Translations under genes and position numbers: made by a program
NCBI RefSeq assembly: GCF_900112615.1
Contig: NZ_FOMK01000002.1
Span: 1 to 64,000, forward strand
Direction: 5' to 3'
Length of the DNA: 64,000 bases
Origin: Chitinophaga sp. CF118
GTDB taxonomy: Bacteria > Bacteroidota > Bacteroidia > Chitinophagales > Chitinophagaceae
Notes under the pieces: model-generated
Seen by the model: the letters and a program-made list of their open reading frames with translations, nothing else
Told to the model about the DNA's origin: nothing
Database searches by the model: none
Shown: piece after piece, positions 28,494-38,148 of the stretch
Position numbering within the stretch: position 1 is the first letter of the stretch
Layout of the letters: each line of letters begins with the position of its first letter

Positions 28494-30026
28494 TTAGTTG
28501 TATCCCGGATTCTGGTACATTTTAACAGGATCCAGTTTGTATTCATCAAAAGGAATCGGGAAGTAGCGGTCTTTTCTTGTAAAGTTGCTTAACTTGGGAG
28601 TACCAAAGTCTCCCTGATTCTTTGCATGGAAATGGGTCACCAGTTCATCAGTTGTAAAAAACCTCAGCAGGTCGAACCAGTATTTATGCTCAAAGGCTAA
28701 CTCTATCCTCCTCTCGTGTAATATTGCCAGTTTCAATGTAGGATATTTAGTACTGTAATCAGCATCTGTAAGCGATACTGTGTAGCCGGGCAAACCAGCT
28801 CTTGCACGGACCATATCCAGATAAGATATCGCAGTCGCATTATCTCCCAGGTACATATTTACCTCTGCCAGCATCAGGATCACATCTGCATAGCGGATCA
28901 ATGGACAATCATTACCGCCATAACCATTGCTACCTGCCAATGAAGATGTATCACGATACTTGGTAACGAACCAGTCTTTTACATTTGATGCATTCGCATA
29001 TTTAATGGAAAAATCTTTGCGAGGGTCTGTTGTTTCATACTCATTTACGAGGTCATGTCTTACATTTCCTCCTATTCCTGTAGTTACTCTTTTGGAGTTT
29101 ATGGTTTCTAAATTCGCCTGGTTATTGCGGGCGATGGCAGAAGAATTATCTATATCTCCCTGTTTGTAAACGATGGTCAGGATTAGCTCTGGACATTTAG
29201 TTTTTTTGGTAACATCAAAAACATCCGCGTAAGGAATATCCTTTAGGTTAGTGAAAGTACGCATATCATAACAGGCTGTCAGATATGTCTTAGCATTTGT
29301 AAGGTTTTCATTCTTCTTGCCCTCATCAATTGTAGTTGCCATGGTAAGGTATACCTGTCCAAGTAATGCATTTCCAGCTGCTTTGGAGACTCTACCTAAG
29401 TTGGCTCCTGTCTGAAAATTCGGTAAAGGACTGGCCAATACATCTTTCAGGTCTTTTACAATCTGTGCATATACAGCCGTATCTTTTGCACGGAAAGTAT
29501 AATCGGGAACTTCAGTTGAAGTTAATTGTTTTGTTACCAATGGTACATCTCCCCATTTGCGTACGAGGTGGAAATACATCAATGCACGGATAAACTTTAC
29601 TTCAGCTATGTAACCTGCTTTTGTATCTGCATTGGCGAATTCCACCCTGTCTATATTTGATAATAAAATATTGGCACGGGTAATAGACTGATAAAAGGCC
29701 AGCCAATGATTTTTCACGTAAGAGTTACTTGGCAGAAGAGAAAAATCACCAAACTGAAAAGGTTCTCCGGAATTAGATTGCACATCAATACCACCAGTAT
29801 TTCCAGCGCGGTCTTCAGTAAACAATCCACTGGTTTCACCAATACAGTTACCGCTTCTCAATGACTGATAAACGCCGTTCACTGCCACCAGCACATCGTT
29901 TTCCGACTGATAATAATCAGTTATAGTCGATGCGTTAGGGTCTGTCTGATCCAGCAGATCCTTGCTGCAGGATGATAAAAACATTGCAGTTGTGAGAAAT
30001 AATATTATAGAAAGTATATTTTTCAT
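28494..30026 (-). CDS. SusD/RagB family outer-membrane lipoprotein (FecR-regulated locus)
   Basis: The product has 510 residues with lipoprotein signal MKNILSIILFLTTAMFLSSC and mature Cys. Family signatures are AEVKFIRALMYFHLVRKWGD (the RAxxYFxLVxxWGDVPL motif), LIRYADVILMLAEVNMYLGD, and LAILHERRIELAFEHKYWFD. The C-terminus ends in KMYQNPGYN. It is shorter than the first SusD in this window and about 28 bp downstream of its SusC partner. It should form the lid of that transporter on the outer membrane. The substrate is unknown. The unit is probably induced through the upstream sigma/FecR pair. Confidence 0.93.
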   Translation of the reverse strand: MKNILSIILFLTTAMFLSSCSKDLLDQTDPNASTITDYYQSENDVLVAVNGVYQSLRSGNCIGETSGLFTEDRAGNTGGIDVQSNSGEPFQFGDFSLLPSNSYVKNHWLAFYQSITRANILLSNIDRVEFANADTKAGYIAEVKFIRALMYFHLVRKWGDVPLVTKQLTSTEVPDYTFRAKDTAVYAQIVKDLKDVLASPLPNFQTGANLGRVSKAAGNALLGQVYLTMATTIDEGKKNENLTNAKTYLTACYDMRTFTNLKDIPYADVFDVTKKTKCPELILTIVYKQGDIDNSSAIARNNQANLETINSKRVTTGIGGNVRHDLVNEYETTDPRKDFSIKYANASNVKDWFVTKYRDTSSLAGSNGYGGNDCPLIRYADVILMLAEVNMYLGDNATAISYLDMVRARAGLPGYTVSLTDADYSTKYPTLKLAILHERRIELAFEHKYWFDLLRFFTTDELVTHFHAKNQGDFGTPKLSNFTRKDRYFPIPFDEYKLDPVKMYQNPGYN

Positions 30027-30053
30027 TTTATGTCTGTTTCTGTATGAAAGAAA

Positions 30054-33000
30054 TTAGAAAGCCAGTTTTACGCCTGCATTATAAGCACGTACAAGGGGAT
30101 ACATACCATAATCGACACCTGGAGCAAGATTTGAATTTGTCGTGCTGTTTACGTTAAAATCAACTTCTGGATTATACCCTTTGTATTTTGTAATCGTAAA
30201 GGCATTGTCTACACTGGCAAATAAAGTAGCGCGACTTATACCCAGGCGGTCCTGCAGGAAACGGAATTTAAAGTTATAGCCAAGAGTTGCATTTGTGCAT
30301 CTGAAATAAGAAGCATCCTGCAGATAGAATGTAGATAACCTGGTGCTGTTACTTTGTGTACCAGCTCTTGAAGGCCGGTAAATATGTCCGTTACCAGGTT
30401 CTGTTATTGAACGGAAATGTTCTGCAACATCTGCATACTGATTACCGGAACCTTCCATGTTATAGAGATAATAATCCTGTCCGTCCAATACCTGGTTACC
30501 ATAAGAACCGTTAAATGAAGAACTGAAATAGAAATCTTTATAGGTTGCAGACAGATTAAAGCCGTAAGTGAATTTAGGATAAGGATTACCGATCACGTCT
30601 TTATCAGCGTCATTCACAACACCCTCTCCTGTTTTATCATAGAAGTAAAGGTCTCCCGGATGCATTGGATTAGATGATGAAGCAGACGGTGCTACTTTAT
30701 TATAATTATCCGCAGTAGCTACACCCAGAACTTTAAAGCCATAGAACATGCCAACTGGTTGCCCTGTTTGTGTGATATGAGTTTTATAAGAACGTTCTGC
30801 ACCAGCGGTAATGATAGTGCTGGCACCACCCATATCAAGTACTTTATTTCTGTTCACAGAGATATTACCCGAGAGGTTAAGGTGAAAATCTTTCCCATCA
30901 ATTACCCTTGCATCAATCTGCAGATCTATCCCTTTGTTGCGTATTTTTGAATCACGCAGGTTGGTAAGCATAGTTGCAGATCCGGACACTGCAGAAATAG
31001 GCTGATCAAACAGTAAGTTATAAGAATAACTCAGATAGTAGTTGGCAATCACAGATATACGCCCATTAAATAAGCCGACATCCAGTCCCGCATTATATTG
31101 GGATGTTGATTCCCAACCCAGTTTTTCATCTCTGATATCATCTGGATAAGCTGCATTCAATACATTATCGCCAATTACAACACCAGTTGGCTTAGCCATT
31201 ACTTGTATTGATTTGTAATCCCCAATATTATTATTACCACTCAATCCCCAGCTGGCACGCAATTTAAGAGTGGAGTTTTGGCCCAGCCAATCATGATAAA
31301 AAGATTCATTAGATATATTCCATCCTGCTGCAACAGATGGGAAAGTACCCCACTTATTCTTGGGTCCAAAACGGGATGATCCATCTGTACGGAAAGAAGC
31401 CGTGATGAAATATTTACTGTCATAGTTGTAATTAACACGAGCCAGGTAAGATAACAAAGTTGTTACTCTCCTTGTAGCTTTTGTTAAGGTGAAATAAGCT
31501 GCTGCAGCGCCTTTGGCGCTCACATCCTGGATACGGTCATTGTCAAATCCTTTGGCTTGTACCTGCAGCACATCATTTGTTGTTTTCTGAGCAGTATAAC
31601 CAGCCAATACATCAATTTTATGTTTATTGATCTGTTTATTATAGTTAAGAGTATACTCTCCCAGCTTATCCAGGTACGTGGTATTTTCTGCTTTTGCATT
31701 TGCTGCATTTTTAGCATCAACAGAATAAGGTGCACTTACTCCAGAGCTTAAACTGGTTGGGTAGTAATAGTTATACTTTTCCGAATAACTTTGCATTCCC
31801 AGGTTTGCTTTAAAGGTCAATGCAGGGAGGATCTCATAAATAGCATAAGCATTATAAGTTCCTCTGTTGCCGTTCCTGGTAATATTGATTTCCTTTGCCA
31901 ATGCAATTGGATTCTCGAAGCTGTTATAGCCATAGGTTGAAGAAAATTTCGCTACCTCATTCTTTGCAATATTACCCTTCTCATCATAAGCACGGTATGA
32001 AGGTAACATCAGCAAAGCTGCCATTATAGGATTATGATCCCAACGCCCTTCTTCCGTTTCTCTGTTCTGGTTATTGGTATAAGAAACATTCATGCCTACT
32101 TTCAGTTTTGCATTTACCTTGCCATCAATATTTGCACGAATGTTAATTTTCTTAACCCCTGTATTTAATATAATACCATCCTGATTCTGATAACCACCAC
32201 TCAGATAATAACGAACATTATCTTTACCCCCTGAGAATGAAAGGTTATGTCTTGCAAAGAAAGCATTTCTATATAATTCATCCTGCCAGTCAGTGTTGTA
32301 CTTTGATTTGATGATCTTCTGATTAGCGAAATCATAAAATTCAGGTGCTATACTAATGGCATTGGCATTACCAATATTTGCGATACGGGTAGCGTTATCA
32401 TCAGAATACATAGCATCTGTCCATGGTTTATTAGCATTTACCATGAAGTCATGATAAGAGTTATTTCGGGCATCTACCATTAACTGTGAAAACTGGTCGG
32501 CATTCAGCAACTTCACCTTTTTAGCCAGTTGGTTGATACCTGACTGGAAGTCGTACTCAAATTTACCTTTGCCATCCTTACCACGTTTGGTAGTGATCAG
32601 GACCACACCACCAGAAGCTCTGGAACCATAAATAGCCGCAGAAGCAGCATCTTTCAGGATATCTATTGATTCAACATCCTCAGGATTGATATAAATATCA
32701 TTGTCCATAGGATAACCGTCTATTACATACAACGGATTGGAAGAAGCATTGATAGACCCTATGCCACGCACTCTGATCTTAGTGCTCGCATAAGGAGCAC
32801 CACTCACCTGGGATACCATCACACCGGCCACTTTACCAACGAGTGCCTGTCCTACAGAAGGAGATGTAAGATTCAGCTCACTTGCTTTCACACTGGAAAT
32901 AGCACCAGTAACATCGCTTTTCCTTACTGACTGATAACCGATAGCTACGATTTCTTTTAACTGGCTATTCTGTACTTTCAGTTGCACATTCAGTGAAGGC

Positions 33001-33605
33001 TGATCTGTTATAGTTGCTTCGTATGGAGCATAACCAATGAAATTAAACACAAGTACATCACCGGTATTTACCGCGATACTGTATTTACCATCTCCGTCGG
33101 TAGAGGTGTTCTTTTTTGTTGTTTTCTCATATATACTCACACCGGGTATGGGCTGATTATTTTCGTCTGTCACTTTTCCGGAAACTACTATCTGCACAGC
33201 CGTTATAGTGGGGGCTAGCTGCTTTTCAGCTATCTTCTTCTTTTCTACTTTCAGGAAGATGTGTTTATCATCTACCTGTTTAACAGAACCTTCATAGTCT
33301 GCCAGGAGTTGTTGCAATACGGCAGACAACATTGCGCTTTCTGCTTTGCAGTTTACCAGCTGGCCCGCATTTACAGCCGTTGCATTGTACCCTATGGAAA
33401 TACCTGTTTTCTGTTCGATTAATATGAAAACATCTCTCAACGGAACTTTCTTAACATTGAGGCTGATGCGTGTGTCGCGTACATTAATGGTGATATTCTG
33501 CCCATGCATTTCATTTGCAAAACAGATCACATGACAAAAGAAAAATATTACCAGCAAGCGCAAATGCCGGGTAAAAAAAGTTGGCGCATTACATTTTATT
33601 CGCAT
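30054..33605 (-). CDS. SusC/RagA TonB-dependent transducer with STN domain
   Basis: The product has 1183 residues. After the signal region (LLVIFFFCHVICFA) an STN domain occupies about residues 38-118 (ITINVRDTRISLNVKKVPLR, then GISIGYNATAV). Then come a carboxypeptidase-like domain (VVSGKVTDENNQPIPGVSIY) and the plug (IVAIGYQSVRKSDVTGAI, LVGKVAGVMVSQ, NPLYVIDGYP, DILKDAASAAIYG). The barrel ends in a Phe. Known: STN domains of FecA-type transducers contact a FecR anti-sigma factor in the periplasm when the ligand is bound. The start overlaps the FecR stop by 10 bp, so the whole sigma-FecR-SusC-SusD set is one unit. It therefore both imports and senses its own, unidentified, substrate. Confidence 0.94.
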   Translation of the reverse strand: MRIKCNAPTFFTRHLRLLVIFFFCHVICFANEMHGQNITINVRDTRISLNVKKVPLRDVFILIEQKTGISIGYNATAVNAGQLVNCKAESAMLSAVLQQLLADYEGSVKQVDDKHIFLKVEKKKIAEKQLAPTITAVQIVVSGKVTDENNQPIPGVSIYEKTTKKNTSTDGDGKYSIAVNTGDVLVFNFIGYAPYEATITDQPSLNVQLKVQNSQLKEIVAIGYQSVRKSDVTGAISSVKASELNLTSPSVGQALVGKVAGVMVSQVSGAPYASTKIRVRGIGSINASSNPLYVIDGYPMDNDIYINPEDVESIDILKDAASAAIYGSRASGGVVLITTKRGKDGKGKFEYDFQSGINQLAKKVKLLNADQFSQLMVDARNNSYHDFMVNANKPWTDAMYSDDNATRIANIGNANAISIAPEFYDFANQKIIKSKYNTDWQDELYRNAFFARHNLSFSGGKDNVRYYLSGGYQNQDGIILNTGVKKINIRANIDGKVNAKLKVGMNVSYTNNQNRETEEGRWDHNPIMAALLMLPSYRAYDEKGNIAKNEVAKFSSTYGYNSFENPIALAKEINITRNGNRGTYNAYAIYEILPALTFKANLGMQSYSEKYNYYYPTSLSSGVSAPYSVDAKNAANAKAENTTYLDKLGEYTLNYNKQINKHKIDVLAGYTAQKTTNDVLQVQAKGFDNDRIQDVSAKGAAAAYFTLTKATRRVTTLLSYLARVNYNYDSKYFITASFRTDGSSRFGPKNKWGTFPSVAAGWNISNESFYHDWLGQNSTLKLRASWGLSGNNNIGDYKSIQVMAKPTGVVIGDNVLNAAYPDDIRDEKLGWESTSQYNAGLDVGLFNGRISVIANYYLSYSYNLLFDQPISAVSGSATMLTNLRDSKIRNKGIDLQIDARVIDGKDFHLNLSGNISVNRNKVLDMGGASTIITAGAERSYKTHITQTGQPVGMFYGFKVLGVATADNYNKVAPSASSSNPMHPGDLYFYDKTGEGVVNDADKDVIGNPYPKFTYGFNLSATYKDFYFSSSFNGSYGNQVLDGQDYYLYNMEGSGNQYADVAEHFRSITEPGNGHIYRPSRAGTQSNSTRLSTFYLQDASYFRCTNATLGYNFKFRFLQDRLGISRATLFASVDNAFTITKYKGYNPEVDFNVNSTTNSNLAPGVDYGMYPLVRAYNAGVKLAF

Positions 33606-34555
33606 GACGTAGTGTTGATTTTTATTTCATGATTATTTATATGATAAGTGATTCCTGAAAGCTGGGATAATAGATGCATTGCATTCTCAATAGGCTCATT
33701 TTTCAGTTGCAGGGTATAACGGCAAGTTCTTTTGGTGCTACCACTGAGAGTAATGGTAATATTATATTGTCTTTCCAATACAGCAGCGATTTCAGCAATG
33801 GTAGCCTGTTGGAAATAGAACCGGTTTGTCTGCCAGTCGGCTATTTCAGCGGCATTTGCGACTTTCAGCTGATGTTCATTTTTCTGTTCATTGTACGTAA
33901 GCATCTGGTTATGTGTAACGCTGGCAGCCAGTACTTCATGATCATTTTCTACCCGTACTTTTCCTGTTAATACAGCTACCTGTATCGCTTTTTCTTCAGG
34001 ATATGCCTTGATATCAAAAGAAGTACCCAGTACGACAGTCCTTAATTTACCAGTGTGAATGATGAAAGGTTTGCTTTCGTCACTTTTAACATCGAATACT
34101 CCTTCTCCTATGAGGAACAGTTCTCTTTTTTCTTTTCCGAAGTTGGATGGAATTTTCAATGCAGACAGTGCATTCATGGTAACAACAGTACCATCGGGTA
34201 ATGTGATCTTTTTCCGCTTTCCTTTTCCAACATTGATCTCCGCATATGTAACGGGAGGAGGTGTTCCTTTGAAATGCCTGAAGAAAAACAGAAGTCCCGT
34301 TAATGCCACTACGAGAACTGCAGCTACGCGTAGCAGGGGGACATAACTAATCCTTTTTACTTCCGGGAACAGCTTACGCATTACATTTCCCGCCGCTTCA
34401 TTAGCAGCAGCTGTAAATGCCGGATCGTCCGGAAGCTCATTCTCGAAGGAATGAAACCACTCCTGTATACGTATTACCTCTTCCGGTGTGCATTCACCGG
34501 ATCTGTACTTTTTTAAAAGCGCTAAGATGGCAGCTTTGTCTGATGATGTTCCCAT
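33596..34555 (-). CDS. FecR family anti-sigma factor
   Basis: The product has 319 residues. The cytoplasmic N-terminal part (about 1-70) would bind the sigma factor. A single membrane helix spans about residues 73-91 (LLRVAAVLVVALTGLLFFF). The periplasmic FecR domain follows (KKITLPDGTVVTMNALSAL, then GEGVFDVKSDESKPFIIHTG and VLGTSFDIKAYPEE). The C-terminal DUF4974 domain contains RFYFQQATIAEIAAVLERQY. This is the usual Bacteroidota architecture. It sits 15 bp downstream of the sigma gene and overlaps the SusC start by 10 bp. It should hold the sigma factor inactive until the STN-SusC transducer signals. Confidence 0.94.
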   Translation of the reverse strand: MGTSSDKAAILALLKKYRSGECTPEEVIRIQEWFHSFENELPDDPAFTAAANEAAGNVMRKLFPEVKRISYVPLLRVAAVLVVALTGLLFFFRHFKGTPPPVTYAEINVGKGKRKKITLPDGTVVTMNALSALKIPSNFGKEKRELFLIGEGVFDVKSDESKPFIIHTGKLRTVVLGTSFDIKAYPEEKAIQVAVLTGKVRVENDHEVLAASVTHNQMLTYNEQKNEHQLKVANAAEIADWQTNRFYFQQATIAEIAAVLERQYNITITLSGSTKRTCRYTLQLKNEPIENAMHLLSQLSGITYHINNHEIKINTTSCE

Positions 34556-34570
34556 TCATCAGTAAAGTCT

Positions 34571-35185
34571 TTAAATCATGCAGGCGGTACCATTAAGGAA
34601 TTGTGAACACAATGTTAACGAAATGTAAACAAGCATCCAGTGATCTGTATTCAGTTTTAGTCTGATCCGTTTAAGCGCAAGGGAGATATAATTCTTAACG
34701 GTTTGCTCTGAAAGACCATATTCTACCGCTATTTCGCGAATAGATTTTGCTTCCCAACGGCTTGATACAAAGACCTTTCTCATTGTATCATTCATCTTAG
34801 ATACTTCGGAATCTACTTCGTTTCTCAGCTCCATTGAAATCAGCTGGTCCTCTATAGGAAAAGCGGTTGGCTCATCTTTTTCAAGTAATACGGTTTGCCT
34901 GGCAAGAATCTTTTTATGCTGAATCTGCCAATCGATCACCGCATAATATGCTGCGCGGGTTAAATAAGAGAGAATTCGATCCTGTGTAATAATGTTCTGC
35001 CTGTTTTTCCAAAAGGAGATAAAAATCTCCTGAAGCAGATCCTTGGTGTCATGTTCTTCGCGGATACGCGCATAGATGAACTTGTACAGCGTAACATTAT
35101 ACCTGTATACAAGTGTCTCAAATGCCTTTTCATCATCCTTTTTCACTAGTGATAATAGCTCCGCATCGTTCAGATTCTTCATCAT
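34571..35185 (-). CDS. ECF-type RNA polymerase sigma factor
   Basis: The chosen start is the double Met codon at 35185/35182 (MMKNLNDAELLSLV); the frame is open another 17 codons upstream, but that extension is not sigma-like. The product has about 204 residues. Region 2 reads AFETLVYRYNVTLYKFIYAR and DTKDLLQEIFISFWKNR. Region 4 reads MRKVFVSSRWEAKSIREIAV, followed by YGLSEQTVKNYISLALKRIR, the helix-turn-helix that reads the -35 element. This is the Bacteroidota FecI-like subgroup. It is followed at once by a FecR anti-sigma gene. It probably drives its own locus, including the STN-SusC/SusD pair. Confidence 0.94.
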   Translation of the reverse strand: MMKNLNDAELLSLVKKDDEKAFETLVYRYNVTLYKFIYARIREEHDTKDLLQEIFISFWKNRQNIITQDRILSYLTRAAYYAVIDWQIQHKKILARQTVLLEKDEPTAFPIEDQLISMELRNEVDSEVSKMNDTMRKVFVSSRWEAKSIREIAVEYGLSEQTVKNYISLALKRIRLKLNTDHWMLVYISLTLCSQFLNGTACMI

Positions 35186-35233
35186 AACACAAAAAAGTTG
35201 GCGAATAGTATTGCGGTGCGAAAATATACATCG

Positions 35234-35241
35234 CAAATTTA
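35234..35241 (-). promoter_or_regulatory. Candidate -7 element upstream of the sigma factor gene
   Basis: On the minus strand it reads TAAATTTG, matching the TAnnTTTG consensus. It would give a leader of roughly 40 bases before the sigma start codon. No good TTTG -33 box is seen at 19-21 bases, so it is weak or aided by another factor. Confidence 0.4.
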
Positions 35242-35312
35242 GCCTTGTGTTATGTTTGCGTTAAGAGTGTTCTCTCACTATCAGAAATATGCCAACCGAG
35301 ATAAGCTCCTTT

Positions 35313-36512
35313 TTAACAAGGGAATTCATCCTGGAAGGTATCTCCTCTCTCCATTGCATTTATTTCATCTTCATTACACAAACATGCTTCCATTTCCATT
35401 GTGATCTGATGCTGATCCAATTCCTTCCCAATGATGACAAGTTCATTCTGCCTGTCACCAAAACGTTTATCCCACTTACTTTCTATTTCTGCCTGATTAT
35501 CCAGAAAGGAAGCGTAACGGATCCTTTCTTTGTAAGACATGCTGCTCCACCATACACCGGCACGCTCGGCACGAAGACTACCGCCTGCCTGGCTCCAGTT
35601 CAAAGCATCGTCTTTCCGGGAAGCGAGCCAGAACAATCCTTTACTGCGGATAACACCGGAATGCCAGTGATTATTGAGATATTCCCAGAAGCGTTCGGGA
35701 TGAAACGGACGGCGACTACGGAACACGAAACTGCTGATACCATATTCTTCAGTTTCCGGCGTATGGTGCGACTTGTTCAGTTCTTCTATCCAACCGGCAC
35801 TCTGACTGGTTTCTTCAAAATCAAACAGGTTGGTATTGAGGATGGTTTTCAAGTCTACCTTGCCAAAAGAAGATTCTATGATCTTAGCATTTGCATTGAG
35901 TTTCTTCATTACAGATTTGAGGACCCCAACTTCTCCAGGTTTCATCATATCAGTTTTATTAAGGACGATTACGTTTGCAAATTCGATCTGATCTGTGAGC
36001 AGGTTTACGATAGTTCTGTAATCTCCTTCCATATCTGTTACCTGCCTTTCCTGTAATGTTTGTATACTGCTGAAATCTCTGAAGAAATTAAAGCAGTCTA
36101 CAACGGTAACGAGTGTATCCAGGCGGGAAATTTTACTCAGATCTGTACCATTTGCTTCATCCTGATAGGTAAAAGTCTGCGCGACCGGCAACGGTTCGCT
36201 GATGCCGGAACTTTCTATCAGGAGATAATCAAATTTATTTTCTTTAGCGAGCTTCTCTACTTCAATGAGCAGATCTTCGCGCAGTGTACAACAAATACAT
36301 CCGTTACTCATCTCCACTAACCGCTCTTCTGTTCTGTTCAGTGTATTTTCATTTTTAATAAGTTGTGCATCAATATTTACTTCGCTCATGTCATTTACAA
36401 TGACGGCTACTTTCATCCCTTCCTTGTTGTGCAGTATATGATTGAGCAAAGTAGTTTTACCGGCACCGAGAAATCCACTCAGCACCGTTACTGGTAAACG
36501 GTTCGTTATCAT
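35313..36512 (-). CDS. CobW/COG0523 family GTPase, probable zinc metallochaperone
   Basis: The product has 399 residues. The G1 Walker A motif [10 protein letters not shown] begins at residue 13. The family's metal-binding CxCC motif is present (GCICC, Cys72, Cys74, Cys75), followed by [15 protein letters not shown] is the switch II region and VLNKTDM supplies the NKxD base-recognition motif. A CobW C-terminal domain follows from about residue 265 ([17 protein letters not shown]), and the tail is Cys/acid-rich. Members deliver zinc or another metal to client proteins in the cytoplasm under metal starvation. It is the last gene of an operon with an ABC transporter with His-rich loops and a DUF3299-like protein, which supports a role in zinc homeostasis. 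The metal is inferred. Confidence 0.9.
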   Translation of the reverse strand: MITNRLPVTVLSGFLGAGKTTLLNHILHNKEGMKVAVIVNDMSEVNIDAQLIKNENTLNRTEERLVEMSNGCICCTLREDLLIEVEKLAKENKFDYLLIESSGISEPLPVAQTFTYQDEANGTDLSKISRLDTLVTVVDCFNFFRDFSSIQTLQERQVTDMEGDYRTIVNLLTDQIEFANVIVLNKTDMMKPGEVGVLKSVMKKLNANAKIIESSFGKVDLKTILNTNLFDFEETSQSAGWIEELNKSHHTPETEEYGISSFVFRSRRPFHPERFWEYLNNHWHSGVIRSKGLFWLASRKDDALNWSQAGGSLRAERAGVWWSSMSYKERIRYASFLDNQAEIESKWDKRFGDRQNELVIIGKELDQHQITMEMEACLCNEDEINAMERGDTFQDEFPC

Positions 36513-36527
36513 AATAAATTAAATATT

Positions 36528-36974
36528 TTATTGTTTTACCTGTTCGGCCCCTTCCAAAATGTAATAGAACTCATTCACATCTTTTTCGTTAAGGCGTAGT
36601 TTTCCTTTAAAACTGCGGTATTGGTCAGTCCGATATTTTGTATTGGGTACTTTAAGATTAATTGTCATAACGGAAGCCGGTCCAGCCTTTCCACAGAAAA
36701 AACATGCAGCATAAGAGTTGGCAGAGAGGGCGATCTTAGCGCCGGTTTTATCAAAAGGAACGACGTATCCTTCTATTCTTACTATTTTCCCGTCGAGTTT
36801 TTTTAAAGCAGGTGTAAAGTTGGGGAAAAGCATGTACCCTCCTATCTCCTTTACAAATGCTTCTCTGAAAGGCACGTCCTGCAAGGTATCCCAGCTTACG
36901 GGTAAAACTTCATTCTGTAATACGAATGATTGCAGAACACCTAAACAACTAACTAATAATATAAACTTATTCAT
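36528..36974 (-). CDS. Secreted DUF3299-like protein with CxxC motif
   Basis: A 148-residue protein with a signal peptide (MNKFILLVSCLGVLQSFVLQ). The core reads LDGKIVRIEGYVVPFDK, followed by AACFFCGKAGPASVMTI with Cys91 and Cys94. This resembles DUF3299 proteins, where a xGxxVRIxGYxxPL strand precedes a Cys-containing loop. It overlaps the permease gene by 8 bp and lies 15 bp before the CobW gene. DUF3299 genes often travel with MacB-like ABC transporters in zinc-regulated operons, such as the zrg genes of Vibrio. I therefore infer a periplasmic metal-handling protein in which the Cys pair could bind metal or be oxidised. The family call is by eye. Confidence 0.7.
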   Translation of the reverse strand: MNKFILLVSCLGVLQSFVLQNEVLPVSWDTLQDVPFREAFVKEIGGYMLFPNFTPALKKLDGKIVRIEGYVVPFDKTGAKIALSANSYAACFFCGKAGPASVMTINLKVPNTKYRTDQYRSFKGKLRLNEKDVNEFYYILEGAEQVKQ

Positions 36975-38148
36975 CTGCCAGGGTTTTAGAGATATTTAGT
37001 TTAAAGACGCTTAATGCAGGAAAAACAGATGCGATGATGCCGATACCAAGGGTTACGACCAGTAACACAATTTCTCCGTTTAGAAAACTAAAGGCCTGCA
37101 GATTGAAATGATATTCAGCAGAAGCATAGTTGTTCAGCAGAAGCAGTCCTATCCTACTGACTACAATACCACTGATAAAACCAACAACAGATAAAAGTAA
37201 TCCCTCTGCCATGATGATACTGAAAAGACGGAAACGGCTATATCCTAGTGAGCGAAGTAATGCCATTTCGTATTTCCGTTCATGGAGACGATTGAATAAT
37301 GAAATGAATACACTAAGCCCTGCCATTATCATGATAGCAATAGCGATATATTGTAAAGTAATTACGCCTATGCCCATGAGCCCGACAAGACGATTGATTT
37401 CCAGCACAGGTGAAGCAGCCTGCATATTCGTTGTTTCATTAATCATTCGCGGCAGTATCATGAGTCCCATAGGGCTGCGAAATTTGACCAGCACAGCTGT
37501 AATCTGTTTTTCATTATGGTCATCAACATCGCCATCATCATGATGCTCGTGAATTTCTCTTATTGTAGCAATGTTGGTGATTACCAGATTATCGATCACT
37601 GTACCGGTAGGCCGCAGAATCCCAACGACTTTGTAATAATGCCCTTTATGCTGGTGACCATGAATCCCTTGTCCGTGTGTGCCAATAAAAGTGCTGCCGA
37701 CATCCATATTATTAGTAGCCGCCACATTACTTCCCAATACGGCTTCCATTGACTGATGAAAAAGTTTTCCTCTTGCAAACTGTGCCTTTTTTATGTAGGA
37801 GCTATCTGTTCCCAGAATGCAGTATCCCCGGAAGTTGTCACCATAAGCTAATGGAATGGATTGCTGAATTAATGGGTTGTGTATGATCCTGTTCACTTCA
37901 TTTTCGGAGATATTCCCGGTGGGTGCATCTACATGATAAATAGCGGATAAAACCAGTTGCAATGGGCTGCCCTTCGCCCCTATTATAAGATCTACATCCT
38001 GCAAATCGTTACTGAACTTTTGTTCCAGTTGTTGTTGTACGACTAACAACAATGATATAATAGCCACACCGAATAAGAGCAGTATCCAGCTTAACACTGT
38101 TGACAGCGGCTTGTATAATATATTTCGGATGATGAGTTTAAGTGTCAT
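36967..38148 (-). CDS. FtsX/MacB-like ABC permease with His-rich periplasmic loop
   Basis: The product has 393 residues. It has four membrane helices: one N-terminal (about 17-40, LSWILLLFGVAIISLLLVV) and three C-terminal (about 260-290, 305-335, 350-380). A large periplasmic domain lies between them, as in FtsX/MacB/LolE proteins. Unusual His clusters occur in that domain: GTHGQGIHGHQHKGHYYKV and IREIHEHHDDGDVDDHNEK. These look like metal-binding loops. The gene overlaps the ATPase gene by 4 bp and the DUF3299-like gene by 8 bp. Together with CobW, this points to a transporter or sensor for zinc. MacB-fold proteins usually move substrates outward or transmit force instead of importing ions, so direct uptake is uncertain. 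Confidence 0.85.
   Translation of the reverse strand: MTLKLIIRNILYKPLSTVLSWILLLFGVAIISLLLVVQQQLEQKFSNDLQDVDLIIGAKGSPLQLVLSAIYHVDAPTGNISENEVNRIIHNPLIQQSIPLAYGDNFRGYCILGTDSSYIKKAQFARGKLFHQSMEAVLGSNVAATNNMDVGSTFIGTHGQGIHGHQHKGHYYKVVGILRPTGTVIDNLVITNIATIREIHEHHDDGDVDDHNEKQITAVLVKFRSPMGLMILPRMINETTNMQAASPVLEINRLVGLMGIGVITLQYIAIAIMIMAGLSVFISLFNRLHERKYEMALLRSLGYSRFRLFSIIMAEGLLLSVVGFISGIVVSRIGLLLLNNYASAEYHFNLQAFSFLNGEIVLLVVTLGIGIIASVFPALSVFKLNISKTLADE

Noticed and set aside
35289..36056. 255-codon open frame on the plus strand opposite the CobW gene
   Set aside because: The CobW frame has clear GTPase and CxCC motifs, and the opposite frame has no domain and no promoter. It is an antisense shadow.
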